A stretch of DNA of 64,000 nucleotides from JAGLOK01 sp963676355 (GCA_963676355.1 OY781093.1:1-64000), one strand, 5' to 3'; positions 43,570-52,797 are shown, counted from the stretch's first letter. The notes: a model not told the origin generated them from the letters alone. A program made the numbers and translations.

Positions 43570-45330
43570 CTACTTCTCCGCCCAACTGTCGGCTACACAC
43601 GCTTCTGCCACAATGGGCACATCTTTTACATACTTACGACCGGCCTCTTCCATAGTGGATTTTAATAAACTCGCGGTTTCATCAGCTATTTCCTCGCTGC
43701 ACTCGATGACTATCTCATCGTGCACAGTTGCCACAATAAACGCATCCATATCCTCTAGCCTTTCGTGCAGCATTCCAAGTGCATTTTTCAAAATATCAGC
43801 AGCCGAGCCCTGAACAGGCGTGTTATACCTGGCAGAAGGCGCAGTTGTTTCGGTAAATATATGTTTGCGTCCCGCCAGTGTACGCGAGATTGCATTAGAT
43901 TTTCTGTTTATTTGTTTATGCCAAGATTCAACGCCTTTATATCCTCTGAAAAAGCGCATTCTGAAAAGATTAGCCTCGTCCAAAGTCATATTTACACCAT
44001 AAACATCAGCCGCATAATTTTGAAGCCCGGCTGCGCCCATTCCAAATACCAGCCCGAAATTTACAGCCTTAGCCGCCTGCCTCTCCTTCTTTGTAATCTC
44101 GCTCATGTCTTTTCCTGATATAAGTGATGCTGTGAGCTTATGCAAATCCTCGCCGTTTTTATATGCCTCAATCATTCTTTTGTCTCCGGATATCTGGGCA
44201 ATCACTCGAAGTTCTATCTGAGAATAATCTGCAATGACAAGTTTTCTGCCAGCGGGGGCTGAAAAGCATTCTCGGAAATCCTCATCCCTAGGAATCTGCT
44301 GAATATTCGGATCGCTGCAACTCATTCTTCCGCTGTATGCCCCATTTTGCATATAATCAGGATGAAGCCTGCCTGTAGATTTATTTATCTGCTTAGGCAA
44401 AGAATATATAAAAGTTGAGAGCGCCTTTTTTGCATGTCTATACTTAAACAATGATTTTATTATTTCTTTATCCGAATGTTGCACTAATTCATGCTTAGAA
44501 GTGCTCTTTACCATAATCTTATTTCTATGCAGAAGTTCAAGAACTTGTTTGTTGCTATCAAGGTTTAACTCCTGTCGCACCTCTTCTCCGAAAAATCCCA
44601 TCTGCACTGTGGGAAAACCAGTATAGGGATATAGCTCTTCCAACGCTTCATTTTGCTTTTTTTCATATTCTTTTTGAAGCACTTCCCATTTTTCAAGGTC
44701 AAGATGTATTCCGTAGTATTCCATATCAGCCACTGCATATGCACATGCAAACTCAAGCCTTGCACATTCAATCAGTGCATTTTCTTTGATATGAGCTATC
44801 ATCTCTTGTCTTAACGGCAAAAGTACCGCCGCATCGCTGGCTGCATACTGCATCTGGCTTTGTGTGAGATTTCCAGTAAAATCGCTCAGTTGCTCTTCCT
44901 TTGGAAGATTAAAACCAAGGTAGTGCTCCACCAGCGCTCCAAGCCCAGCACGCTTTGAGCCTGCAGAAGTTCGCAGTATCTGTCCTGCAAGCATTGTGTC
45001 AAACACCGGCCCTTTTATTTTCACACCATTTTTTCTTAGAAACCTTATGTCAAAATTGCAGTTTTGAAACACTTTAACTGCGCTTGATCCCAAAACCTCG
45101 TTTAAAACATCAACACATTCAGGCAGAACTTTGAAACAATCCAGCACAAGTGTTGTTCGTCCTTCGGCTGCAATCTGCAATAAGCGAAGCTTTTCTGTGT
45201 GCGGATCAAGTCCTGTGGTTTCAGTGTCGACCCCTAACACCTTAGCATCAAAAAAACCGCACAAAGCCTTTTGTGCTTTGGCGGCATCATCTATAAAAAC
45301 AAAATTTCTGTTGTGAAGTTGCTGTGTCAT
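43570..45330 (-). CDS. Family A DNA polymerase with 3'-5' exonuclease, no 5' nuclease
   Basis: A 586-residue Klenow-like enzyme. The DEDD exonuclease is intact: D35 and E37 in VDTETTG, D94 in NFDIRFL and D166 in YAASDAAV. Polymerase motif A is DYSQIELR (D368). Motif B is KAVNFGLVFGMG, in which the usual Tyr of the O helix is Phe (about F429). Motif C is VHDEIVIE (D538, E539). The 5' nuclease domain of cellular PolA is missing. Standalone forms occur in some Clostridia and in phages. The ATG at 45330 follows CAGGAG; the GTG at 45375 has no such site. No phage genes are next to it. It may serve as a second polymerase in repair. Confidence 0.88.
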   Translation of the reverse strand: MTQQLHNRNFVFIDDAAKAQKALCGFFDAKVLGVDTETTGLDPHTEKLRLLQIAAEGRTTLVLDCFKVLPECVDVLNEVLGSSAVKVFQNCNFDIRFLRKNGVKIKGPVFDTMLAGQILRTSAGSKRAGLGALVEHYLGFNLPKEEQLSDFTGNLTQSQMQYAASDAAVLLPLRQEMIAHIKENALIECARLEFACAYAVADMEYYGIHLDLEKWEVLQKEYEKKQNEALEELYPYTGFPTVQMGFFGEEVRQELNLDSNKQVLELLHRNKIMVKSTSKHELVQHSDKEIIKSLFKYRHAKKALSTFIYSLPKQINKSTGRLHPDYMQNGAYSGRMSCSDPNIQQIPRDEDFRECFSAPAGRKLVIADYSQIELRVIAQISGDKRMIEAYKNGEDLHKLTASLISGKDMSEITKKERQAAKAVNFGLVFGMGAAGLQNYAADVYGVNMTLDEANLFRMRFFRGYKGVESWHKQINRKSNAISRTLAGRKHIFTETTAPSARYNTPVQGSAADILKNALGMLHERLEDMDAFIVATVHDEIVIECSEEIADETASLLKSTMEEAGRKYVKDVPIVAEACVADSWAEK

Positions 45331-45367
45331 AATATCTCCTGATTTTATTATAACATGTAAGACACTT

Positions 45368-45396
45368 TTTACCATAAGCCATTATCGTGATATAAT
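45368..45396 (+). promoter_or_regulatory. Promoter of the broken HAD gene
   Basis: TTTACC (45368-45373) and TATAAT (45391-45396) are separated by 17 bases, about 30 bases before the first codon of the HAD remnant. The promoter seems intact while the gene behind it is not. Confidence 0.55.
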
Positions 45397-45424
45397 TTGC
45401 AAATATGCTAATTTCTAATTAATT

Positions 45425-45806
45425 ATGAATGGATATAATATGAAAAGGTACAATATTCTGCGACTCAAAAGCTTTGGCGTATTTGACAATCTTAATGAAA
45501 AAGCAGACACACTTCACGAAATAAGCTGGCTTAAATCAAAATGCGTATATCCCGAAGCTGTGGAAGTACTTGAATATTTCAAAGGCAAAGGCTATGAAAC
45601 CAGAGCATATAATTTTTAATGCAGCACTCAACTGTCACGGAGTTACAGCAAAAGAAATTCTATATGTGGACGACTACGACGTAGAAGCAGATGGTGCGCG
45701 CAATCTGGGCTTCACTTCTTTTCTCATCAACAGAAAAGATGAAGATAAAGGCGAATGGACAATAAACAGCCTGAAAGAAATAGTGGAGTATGTTGAACAC
45801 CAATAG
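45425..45806 (+). pseudogene. HAD-superfamily hydrolase, frameshifted with internal deletion
   Basis: Two overlapping frames give the two ends of a HAD phosphatase. The first (from 45425) gives the cap and linker text EISWLKSK and YPEAVEVLEYFKGKGY. The second (from about 45598) gives KPEHIIFNAALNCHG, then ILYVDDYDVEADGARNLGF, with the Lys and the acidic motif of the HAD C-terminus. The stretch that should lie between GKGY and KPEHIIF, about 25-35 residues with the motif II Ser/Thr, is missing, and the frame changes at the same place. The N-terminal nucleophile motif DxDxT is not visible either. The gene is dead although its promoter looks intact. Confidence 0.72.
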
Positions 45807-45838
45807 TTTTTATCAAGTTAATTCTCTTAATAAATACA

Positions 45839-45864
45839 AAAATCCCGAATTTATTTCGGGATTT
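45839..45864 (-). terminator. Terminator of trhA, probably bidirectional
   Basis: AAATCCCGA (45840-45848) and TCGGGATTT (45856-45864) form a 9-bp stem. The minus strand continues into a T run (A run ending at 45842), 31 bases past the trhA stop. It could also end read-through from the HAD remnant on the plus strand. Confidence 0.7.
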
Positions 45865-45894
45865 AAATATTCCATTTCTTTAAAACAATGTGCC

Positions 45895-46548
45895 TTATTG
45901 AGGAAGCACATAGAAGTACACCATTATAAAATGGCACACCGTTCCGCCAAGAACGCAAAGATGCCATATCATGTGATGGTATTTAAACAATTTAAATGCA
46001 TAAAACATAACACCTATGGTATAGAAAACACCACCTGCGAATAAGAACTTCAATCCGGCAGGATCTACAAGCGGTGAGATAGTATTTGCAAAAAGCGCTA
46101 TCATCCATCCCATTAAAAGATATATAACCACATGAACTGCAATATACTTGTTATAAAAAACACTGCGCATTACTATGCCTATAATAGCCAGCGACCACTG
46201 TATAGCAAGTATTATGTATCCTGTGGGCGGGCCTATCATTGTAAGGCAAAATGGTGTGTATGTCCCTGCTATAAGCACATATACGCCACTGTGGTCTAGA
46301 ATGTGGAATACCTTTCGAACCAACCCGCCTTTTTTTGCAAAAGCGTGACATAAGGTTGACATAAGGTATAAAAACACCATGCTAAGCCCAAAGATTATAG
46401 CACCCGTGATGTCTAACGCGTTGCCTTTTTTAACCGTTGCAACAATTAGTAGTGTCAATGCTGATACGCTGAGCGCGGCTCCTATACCATGTGTTACGGA
46501 GTTTGCGACTTCTTCGCCTACCGTCATATCGTGATTTCCTGTTTTCAT
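45895..46548 (-). CDS. trhA: TrhA / hemolysin III family membrane protein
   Basis: A 217-residue protein with seven predicted membrane helices, of the bacterial PAQR/hemolysin III group. The conserved ligands of the group are visible: NSVTHGIG near residue 20, STLCHAF after helix 2, LDHSGVYVLIAGTYTPFCL in the middle, and the final YHHMIWHLCVLGGTVCHF. TrhA of Bacillus subtilis influences membrane energetics and lipid state; hemolytic activity is not implied. I chose ATG 46548 because GAGGTG is a proper distance away and the GTG at 46557 overlaps that site. Confidence 0.88.
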   Translation of the reverse strand: MKTGNHDMTVGEEVANSVTHGIGAALSVSALTLLIVATVKKGNALDITGAIIFGLSMVFLYLMSTLCHAFAKKGGLVRKVFHILDHSGVYVLIAGTYTPFCLTMIGPPTGYIILAIQWSLAIIGIVMRSVFYNKYIAVHVVIYLLMGWMIALFANTISPLVDPAGLKFLFAGGVFYTIGVMFYAFKLFKYHHMIWHLCVLGGTVCHFIMVYFYVLPQ

Positions 46549-46718
46549 TTCGTACACCTCAATATTTTATGCAGAATTACTCTGCGTATTTACTATATCA
46601 GATATAGTAATATTATAACTTATTACTCTATCTGTCAAGGTAATTTTGAAATGTTATACTTAATTTGCACCGAGAAAATTGCAAAATCATATGTTATAAT
46701 TGCAAAAAGGAGTGCATC

Positions 46719-47312
46719 ATGAACGAAAGATTTAATAAGCAATTGCAATTTATTTATGAAATAGATAAGATCAAATCTATTTTCAGAAAAACCCGTCTGT
46801 TTGACAACTCCCGATATGAAAACGATGCCGAACACTCATGGCATCTTGCTATGATGGCACTTGCCTTCAAAGAACATGCCACAGAAGAGATTGACATTCT
46901 CCGTGTTATAAAAATGGTGTTAATTCACGATATAGTGGAAATCGACGGCGGAGATTTTATAGTATATGACCAAACTGCAGCCGCCGAAAAAGAGGCTCGT
47001 GAAGTAGAGTGCGCTCAGCGCATCTATGGCATGCTACCCAGTGACATGAAAGAAGACTTCATTTCCACATGGGAAGAGTTTGAAGCACGCGAAACTCCCG
47101 AAGCAAAGTTTGCCGTCGCACTGGACAGAGCAGAACCCACACTGCAAAATTGCCTAACTCAAGGTCACTCATGGGTAACTCATGACATATCTTATGAGCA
47201 AGTCATTGGTGTGAACAAGAAAAAAATTATGGAAGGGTGTCCGGCCCTATGGGATTATATTGACTCCCAACTTAAACAATGCATTAAAGAAGGGTTTTTA
47301 AAAGAAAAATAA
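46719..47312 (+). CDS. HD-domain phosphohydrolase, YfbR/HDDC2-like
   Basis: A 197-residue HD-superfamily enzyme. Metal ligands are H48 in DAEHSWHLAMM, the HD pair in VLIHDIVEIDGGD (about residues 76-77) and a late Asp in VALDRAEP. The layout matches the HDDC2/YfbR group of 5'-deoxynucleotidases that trim deoxynucleoside monophosphates. Starts at ATG 46719, six bases after AAAAGGAG; upstream is an extended -10 promoter (TGTTATAAT). An antiporter gene follows after 43 bases on the same strand, with no obvious functional tie. Confidence 0.8.
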   Translation: MNERFNKQLQFIYEIDKIKSIFRKTRLFDNSRYENDAEHSWHLAMMALAFKEHATEEIDILRVIKMVLIHDIVEIDGGDFIVYDQTAAAEKEAREVECAQRIYGMLPSDMKEDFISTWEEFEARETPEAKFAVALDRAEPTLQNCLTQGHSWVTHDISYEQVIGVNKKKIMEGCPALWDYIDSQLKQCIKEGFLKEK

Positions 47313-47355
47313 TTAAGCGATAATCTTTATACGCTTTTACAATAAGGAGACAAAG

Positions 47356-48534
47356 ATGCTGACAAGCCTTGCGCTCATTTTTTTATGCGCAATGACACTA
47401 AACCATATATTTAAAAAGCTCCACTTGCCCGGTCTTATCGGAATGCTGATTACAGGCATAGTGCTCGGCCCTTATGTTCTGGATTTAATTGACGGACAAA
47501 TTCTTGCGATATCAAGCGAGCTTCGCAAACTTTCGCTTATAGTTATACTCACAAGGGCTGGCTTGGCTCTTGACCTTGAAGACCTAAAAAAAGTTGGCCG
47601 TCCCGCAATTCTTCTAAGCTTTATCCCTGCAACTTTTGAGCTTGCAGCAGTTATGATATTTGCCCCTATGTTTTTTGACATACCGCTTGTGGAAGCTGCG
47701 ATACTGGGCTGCGTGCTTGCGGCAGTCTCCCCTGCTGTTATAGTTCCTCGCATGCTAAAACTTATGAAAGAAGGATATGGCAAAGACAAATCAGTGCCAC
47801 AGCTTATAATGGCCGCTGCATCGGTGGACGACATATATGTAATAGTCTTGTTCGCTTCATTCATGGGTGTGTTCCAAGGAGAAAGCTTTTCTCTCGCCTC
47901 GCTTATTCAAATACCCATATCAATCGTTCTTGGAATAATTCTCGGCGCATCAGTCGGAATATTTCTTGTATGGTTCTTTAAGAAAATGCACATGAAAGAC
48001 ACCGTCAAAGTAATCGTTCTTTTCTGCGTCTCCTTTTTATTTATTACATTAGAAGAAGCCGTTGCGCACATAGTGCCAATATCTGGTCTTTTGGCAGTTA
48101 TGGCGGCAGGAGTTGCGATACTTAAAACATATCCTGTGCTTGCCCACAGACTTTCATCCAAATTCTCAAAGATTTGGGTTGCAGCCGAACTTATGCTTTT
48201 TGTGCTGGTCGGAGCTGCTGTCAATCTAAATTATGCCACGGGAGTTTCGGGCATGGTGTTTGTTCTGCTTGGCTTTGCGCTTTTCGCCAGACTTATTGGC
48301 GTTATGATTTCGCTTATAAAAGCGCCTCTGAATCTAAAAGAAAAGGTGTTTTGCCTATTTTCATACATCCCAAAGGCCACAGTTCAAGCTGCCATAGGCG
48401 CTCTTCCACTTGCAGCAGGCGTACCATCTGGCAATCTTATCTTAACTGTCGCAGTTCTTGCCATTTTTATAACTGCACCTCTTGGCGCGCTGGGAATTGA
48501 TTTAAGCTATAAGAAATTATTATCAGAATCATAA
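47356..48534 (+). CDS. Cation/proton antiporter, CPA family
   Basis: A 392-residue membrane protein with about 11-13 helices. The ion-binding aspartate pair typical of CPA2-type exchangers is D158-D159 in AAASVDDIYVIVLF, and LPGLIGMLITGIVLGP near the N-terminus matches the same family. It most likely exchanges Na+ or K+ for H+ and serves pH or salt homeostasis. No C-terminal RCK domain is present, so it is the short form. AAGGAG precedes the ATG. A strong terminator follows 20-50 bases after the stop. Confidence 0.88.
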   Translation: MLTSLALIFLCAMTLNHIFKKLHLPGLIGMLITGIVLGPYVLDLIDGQILAISSELRKLSLIVILTRAGLALDLEDLKKVGRPAILLSFIPATFELAAVMIFAPMFFDIPLVEAAILGCVLAAVSPAVIVPRMLKLMKEGYGKDKSVPQLIMAAASVDDIYVIVLFASFMGVFQGESFSLASLIQIPISIVLGIILGASVGIFLVWFFKKMHMKDTVKVIVLFCVSFLFITLEEAVAHIVPISGLLAVMAAGVAILKTYPVLAHRLSSKFSKIWVAAELMLFVLVGAAVNLNYATGVSGMVFVLLGFALFARLIGVMISLIKAPLNLKEKVFCLFSYIPKATVQAAIGALPLAAGVPSGNLILTVAVLAIFITAPLGALGIDLSYKKLLSES

Positions 48535-48557
48535 ACTTGCATGTTTAATTAAAAACA

Positions 48558-48585
48558 AAATCCTCGAATAACTTCGAGGATTTTT
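48558..48585. terminator. Bidirectional terminator
   Basis: TCCTCGAA (48561-48568) and TTCGAGGA (48573-48580) with a 4-base loop, flanked by an A-rich run and TTTTT (48581-48585). It serves the antiporter gene on the plus strand and the corrinoid protein gene on the minus strand. Confidence 0.85.
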
Positions 48586-48634
48586 ATTAATGTTTATTTT
48601 CTTTACGATACTTAATTAAGCTAATATGTTTTTA

Positions 48635-49261
48635 CTAGCTCACATATTTAAGCGCAACTTCTGCTGCTGTTGCTGCATCAGGCGTATAGCTGTCAGCGCC
48701 GATTTCTTTTGCAAAATTATCTGTAACAGGAGCTCCGCCCACCATGATTTTAACACCATCAAGGCCTGCTTCTTTTGCAGCATCTATAACAGCTTTCATA
48801 TTAACCATTGTAGTTGTAAGAAGGGCAGATAAAGCAATGATGTCTGCATCGTTTTCTTTCGCGGCTGCTATAAACGCATCTGGCTTAACATCCGTTCCAA
48901 GGTCCACAACATCAAGTCCAGCACCAACCATCATCATTTTAACAAGGTTCTTGCCGATATCATGCATGTCTCCCATAACTGTTCCTATAATAACTTTTCC
49001 TACAGGCTCCACTCCCTTTGCTTCAAGAAGCGGTTTTAAAACATCCAGTCCGTTGTTCATTGCACGTGCAGCAATTAAAACTTCAGGGACATAAACTTCG
49101 TTGTTTTTAAACTTTTTGCCCACAACATTCATTCCTGCAATAAGTGCGGCCAAAAGTTCCTCTGTGTCAATGCCTTCTTCAACACCCTGTGATACAAGCT
49201 CACGTGTTTTAGGGGCATTGCCTGTTTGCATTACCTCTGATATCTCTTGCAATAAAGCCAT
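48635..49261 (-). CDS. Corrinoid protein of a methyltransferase system
   Basis: A 208-residue MtaC/MtbC/MttC-type corrinoid protein. Residues 1-85 are the helical cap (B12-binding 2) and 86-208 the Rossmann cobalamin-binding domain. The cobalt-ligand motif is GDMHDIG with H100, followed by VGAGLDVVDLG, SALLTT and GGAPVT, as in the family. It shuttles a methyl group between a substrate methyltransferase and an acceptor methyltransferase. The substrate methyltransferase (MttB, MtaB or MtbB type) is not adjacent. It is the last gene of the minus-strand half of the corrinoid locus, 115 bases after the PocR/AraC regulator gene. The terminator at 48558-48585 ends its message. Confidence 0.93.
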   Translation of the reverse strand: MALLQEISEVMQTGNAPKTRELVSQGVEEGIDTEELLAALIAGMNVVGKKFKNNEVYVPEVLIAARAMNNGLDVLKPLLEAKGVEPVGKVIIGTVMGDMHDIGKNLVKMMMVGAGLDVVDLGTDVKPDAFIAAAKENDADIIALSALLTTTMVNMKAVIDAAKEAGLDGVKIMVGGAPVTDNFAKEIGADSYTPDAATAAEVALKYVS

Positions 49262-49376
49262 ACAGCTATTCCTCCTGCTATTATCTTTTAACTATCGTAA
49301 TTTTACTTCAAAAGTATACTATTATATATAATTTATACTTCAATTTTGGTAATAATATGCCATAGTTATGTAATTA

Positions 49377-50609
49377 TCAATTGTTTCTTCTATATTGTCC
49401 GGGCGATGTTCCCTCACGCTTTTTAAACACTTTGGTGTAATAACTCTGATCTGAAAAGCCCACAGCAGTTGCAATTTCGCTGATGTTATACTCTAAGTCA
49501 AGCAAATATTTTTTGCTTTCTTCTACTCTGACATAGTTTACATACTCCGAAAAAGTCATTCCGGTTTCGCTTTTAAACAGCCTCGAAAAGTACGCGTGGC
49601 TTAAAAACACACTGTCTGCAACAGCTCCTAAAGTGATATTTTCTACATAATGTTCATTTATATAGTTTATAGCATTTTTGATGACCAATGCGTTCTCCTG
49701 TGATTCAACTGGAAACACTGAATCTGTAAACTGGTCAAGCACTTTTATTATCAGATAACTAAGCTGATTTATCGAATGCACCTTTGGGATTTCTCCCATG
49801 TAAAAATTCGTAAGCTCAAAAACTTTTTTAGGCTCTGCCCCGCCTTCTATTGATGCACGTGAGATGATAACCAATAATTCAAGTCCGCGTGCGACCATAA
49901 TCTCAAGGTTCCCTGCATACTGAAAGAAAATATATCCTAATATATTGTTAAGCAACGCTTTTGCACCAGATTTATCGCCACGCTTAACATGTTTTATAAG
50001 GTCTCGCTCGATATCCACGGGATATTGAACTTCGATGTTTCTTTTCTCCGTGTCTTTTATAGTGTGAAGATTTTCACTTATAAGCCTTTGTTCATGATAA
50101 TATTTTTTGCGCTCATCCAAAATATGATCTTCATCGGACGATATATTTTGCGCTATTATGTTTAATAGGTCAGATAAATGTCTGACTTTCTGAGAATCAA
50201 CTACGCTTACTTGCCTTAAGTTTTCAACCATTTTCTTTTTGCTGTCATGAGGAAGACCGTGAGCTTTTATAAGATTATCCACCATGTACTCATCGGCAAT
50301 ATCCATCTGAACCATTCCAGACACAAGCGCGCCCTTAAGCTCTTTGTCATATACCACAGGACAAGTCCAGTGAATCAATCCACCAGGGCAAAAATAAATA
50401 TATGATTCACCAAGATTGCCAGACTGTCTGCCCGCTCGCAAATGAGCTTCAAAGCATGGGCTGTCTTCTCCTGAAAGGCGCTCAAAATCGATGCAGAAGT
50501 TTGGCAACTCTCCAACAGACAATATGACTTTGCCAGCTTTATCAATCATAAAGACCGGCAGTCCCGTTACTTGATGATATACTTCAAGACTTTTTCTTAT
50601 GCTATCCAT
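49377..50609 (-). CDS. PocR-domain AraC-family regulator
   Basis: A 410-residue regulator with an N-terminal PocR sensory domain (about 1-165) rich in potential ligand residues: FCIDFE, SPCFEAHLRAG and FCPGGLIHWTCPVVYD. The C-terminal 100 residues are an AraC double helix-turn-helix (LGAVADSVFLSHAYFSRLFK, then ISEIATAVGFSDQSYYTKVFKK). PocR domains are linked to one-carbon and diol metabolism with corrinoid enzymes, so it likely switches this methyl-transfer locus on when the methyl donor is present. It overlaps the activator-protein gene by 8 bases. ATG 50609 is chosen; TTG 50615 is an equal alternative. Confidence 0.85.
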   Translation of the reverse strand: MDSIRKSLEVYHQVTGLPVFMIDKAGKVILSVGELPNFCIDFERLSGEDSPCFEAHLRAGRQSGNLGESYIYFCPGGLIHWTCPVVYDKELKGALVSGMVQMDIADEYMVDNLIKAHGLPHDSKKKMVENLRQVSVVDSQKVRHLSDLLNIIAQNISSDEDHILDERKKYYHEQRLISENLHTIKDTEKRNIEVQYPVDIERDLIKHVKRGDKSGAKALLNNILGYIFFQYAGNLEIMVARGLELLVIISRASIEGGAEPKKVFELTNFYMGEIPKVHSINQLSYLIIKVLDQFTDSVFPVESQENALVIKNAINYINEHYVENITLGAVADSVFLSHAYFSRLFKSETGMTFSEYVNYVRVEESKKYLLDLEYNISEIATAVGFSDQSYYTKVFKKREGTSPGQYRRNN

Positions 50610-52797
50610 CAAACCCCATACTTTCAATGTAGTGATTTTGGAAAATCATGCTCGTAGCAAGCTCTACATGCTCTGAAGCTTTTACATATCGCTCCACTTT
50701 GTTCAAAAACTCCGAACTGTGACATGCCACAGCGCCTTTTGCAGCTGTATTTCCCACTGCTGTTATCCTGCTTTTTAATTCTTTTGGAATAAGCCCCAGC
50801 TCAAGTGCGCTATCAATCCTCATGAAGTTTCCGAACCCACCTGCAATATAAACGTTTTCAATATCTTTATAAGCAATTCCGGCAGTCTCAATCAAAGTTT
50901 TAACGCCTGCTGCGATAGCTGCTTTGGCAAGCTGTATTTCGCGAACATCTTTTGCTGTAAAAATCACATCTTCATCTCTGCCTTTTGCAACAATGAAATA
51001 TTCTCGAAGTGTATCATCATATTTAACATTTTCGCTATCTGCAAGCAGCCGCCCTGTCATATCAACGACACCACGCGAAACAAGAACAGAGGTTATATCC
51101 AATACGCCTGATCCGCAAATTCCCAAAGCCTCGCCGCCACCCAATGTTTTATATTTATATTCACCGTCTTCATAAGAAAACTCGGATACAGCTCCCGACA
51201 GAGCACTCATCCCGTTATGAATGTTTACAGCTTCAAAGGCCGGTCCTGCAGCAGTTGCACAGCTCAGCAATGAATCTTTATTGCCCAGCGCTATTTCACC
51301 GTTTGTGCCAAGGTCAATCAGCAACGAATACTTTTCGCTTTCCATAAGGTCACAATAGGCTGCGCCTACCGAAATATCCGCACCTACATAAGAATCCATT
51401 CCTTCAATTACAATAATATCGCAATCAAGATTTATGCCCAAGCTTTCACAGCTGACTTTAGCTCGCGCCAATGACACCGGAGTATATGGTGCTTGCCCTA
51501 AAGAGGTAATGCCATATCCTAATAGAATGTGTGTCATTACAGTGTTTCCCACTGCAATCACTTCTTTTATCGCAGGGTTACCATTTCTTTTAAGCAGCTG
51601 CTCTACCATCATGTTAAGCTGGATGATAATTGCATCGTTTAAATGTTTTTTCCCGTCACTGTTCTCCATCTCATGCAATATCCTAGATGCTACATCCGAC
51701 CCGTATTTTCTCTGCGCATTCACCTGCGCTTGTGTATCAATTATGCTTCCATCATCAGAATTTATGAGATGACATACTACAGTGGTGGTTCCTATATCAA
51801 CTGCAATTGAATAGTTAGATGCTTTGCCGTCTCCCCTTTTTTCATCTGATAAAATCAACATGTCACTATCTTCTATATATAGCTCCAACGGATGGCAAAC
51901 CTCAACTTTGCACACAAGCCTCCAGCCATCGCTGAGCTTGCCTTCGGAAAGGGATTTTTTATCTTGTTCTGTGATATCCGGCACTGTTTTTACAAATTTT
52001 GCTGCGCATCCGCCACAGGTGCCTTTGCCATTGCAAGGAAACTCCATGTGCACATCATTTTTAATAAATACTTCCCTTAGATTGTTTCCTATCGAAGTTG
52101 CTATCTCGCGGCATTTATCTCTATTATGAATTTTTATAATTACCTGCCTGTCATCCCTCATCATGCAGTCCTCTCTGGGACACCCCGCGCAGCTGTGCGC
52201 CACACATCCATCCTTTATTTTTCCTATCCCATAAACTGCGGATATACTTTTTGCAGGCTTCATAAGCATGCTGTCATTAAGACTTACCCCGATTGTGTCC
52301 GCGTCAATCAAATTGAAAATAACCTCCTGCTGTTCAATGGCAAAATCCTGTGAACCGGGCGCAAAACCACGTGTTATTTTTATACCATCAGGAAGCTCTT
52401 TTGAATATCTTTTCCACATTTGATTAGCAAAATACGAAACAAGTCTTGAGCCTGCAGCATCTATCATCATTCCCGTAAGAGAATCCCCTAAACCAAAAGC
52501 ATTTGATATTTCTTCGTCCATCTTTTCGCCCACGGTGAAAACAGCCGCTATAACATGGGTACAATCTTTTAACTCTTTTGCTAAACTCTTACACGAAAGC
52601 ACATCTCCCGTCTCAAGTTTAATGTCATCGCCATGAACTCTATCTATGGCTATCTTTCTGTCAATAAATTTAGGAGTGCAAATTTCATTGGCTCTATCCG
52701 CTGAAATCTTTGCCTGTTCCAGCACAAATTCATTGGCCGAAGTGTCCTTGTATCCTAATGCCATCATAATATCATTTGATGTAATTTTTACTTCCAT
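50602..52797 (-). CDS. Corrinoid activation protein: MetH-activation-like + 2Fe-2S + RACo ASKHA fusion
   Basis: A 731-residue three-part protein. Residues about 45-200 resemble the activation region of B12-dependent methionine synthase (AVFTVGEKMDEEI, DAAGSRLVSYFANQ, RGFAPGSQDFAIEQQ and DSMLMKPAKSISAVYGIG), ending with a Cys cluster CAGCPREDC. Residues about 225-310 form a plant-type 2Fe-2S domain with C255, C261, C264 and C296. From about 325 it is the RACo/DUF4445 ASKHA domain (VDIGTTTVVCHL, AVGNTVMTHILLG, LIDLGTNGEIALG, IAGGFGNFM). RACo proteins use ATP to re-reduce Co(II) corrinoids. It should keep the corrinoid protein of this locus active. A separate MetH-like domain joined to RACo is unusual. 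Confidence 0.88.
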   Translation of the reverse strand: MEVKITSNDIMMALGYKDTSANEFVLEQAKISADRANEICTPKFIDRKIAIDRVHGDDIKLETGDVLSCKSLAKELKDCTHVIAAVFTVGEKMDEEISNAFGLGDSLTGMMIDAAGSRLVSYFANQMWKRYSKELPDGIKITRGFAPGSQDFAIEQQEVIFNLIDADTIGVSLNDSMLMKPAKSISAVYGIGKIKDGCVAHSCAGCPREDCMMRDDRQVIIKIHNRDKCREIATSIGNNLREVFIKNDVHMEFPCNGKGTCGGCAAKFVKTVPDITEQDKKSLSEGKLSDGWRLVCKVEVCHPLELYIEDSDMLILSDEKRGDGKASNYSIAVDIGTTTVVCHLINSDDGSIIDTQAQVNAQRKYGSDVASRILHEMENSDGKKHLNDAIIIQLNMMVEQLLKRNGNPAIKEVIAVGNTVMTHILLGYGITSLGQAPYTPVSLARAKVSCESLGINLDCDIIVIEGMDSYVGADISVGAAYCDLMESEKYSLLIDLGTNGEIALGNKDSLLSCATAAGPAFEAVNIHNGMSALSGAVSEFSYEDGEYKYKTLGGGEALGICGSGVLDITSVLVSRGVVDMTGRLLADSENVKYDDTLREYFIVAKGRDEDVIFTAKDVREIQLAKAAIAAGVKTLIETAGIAYKDIENVYIAGGFGNFMRIDSALELGLIPKELKSRITAVGNTAAKGAVACHSSEFLNKVERYVKASEHVELATSMIFQNHYIESMGFDG

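Noticed and set aside
45895..46548. Hemolysin or virulence factor
   Set aside because: The PAQR/TrhA family name is historical; sequence and context give no support for a toxin.
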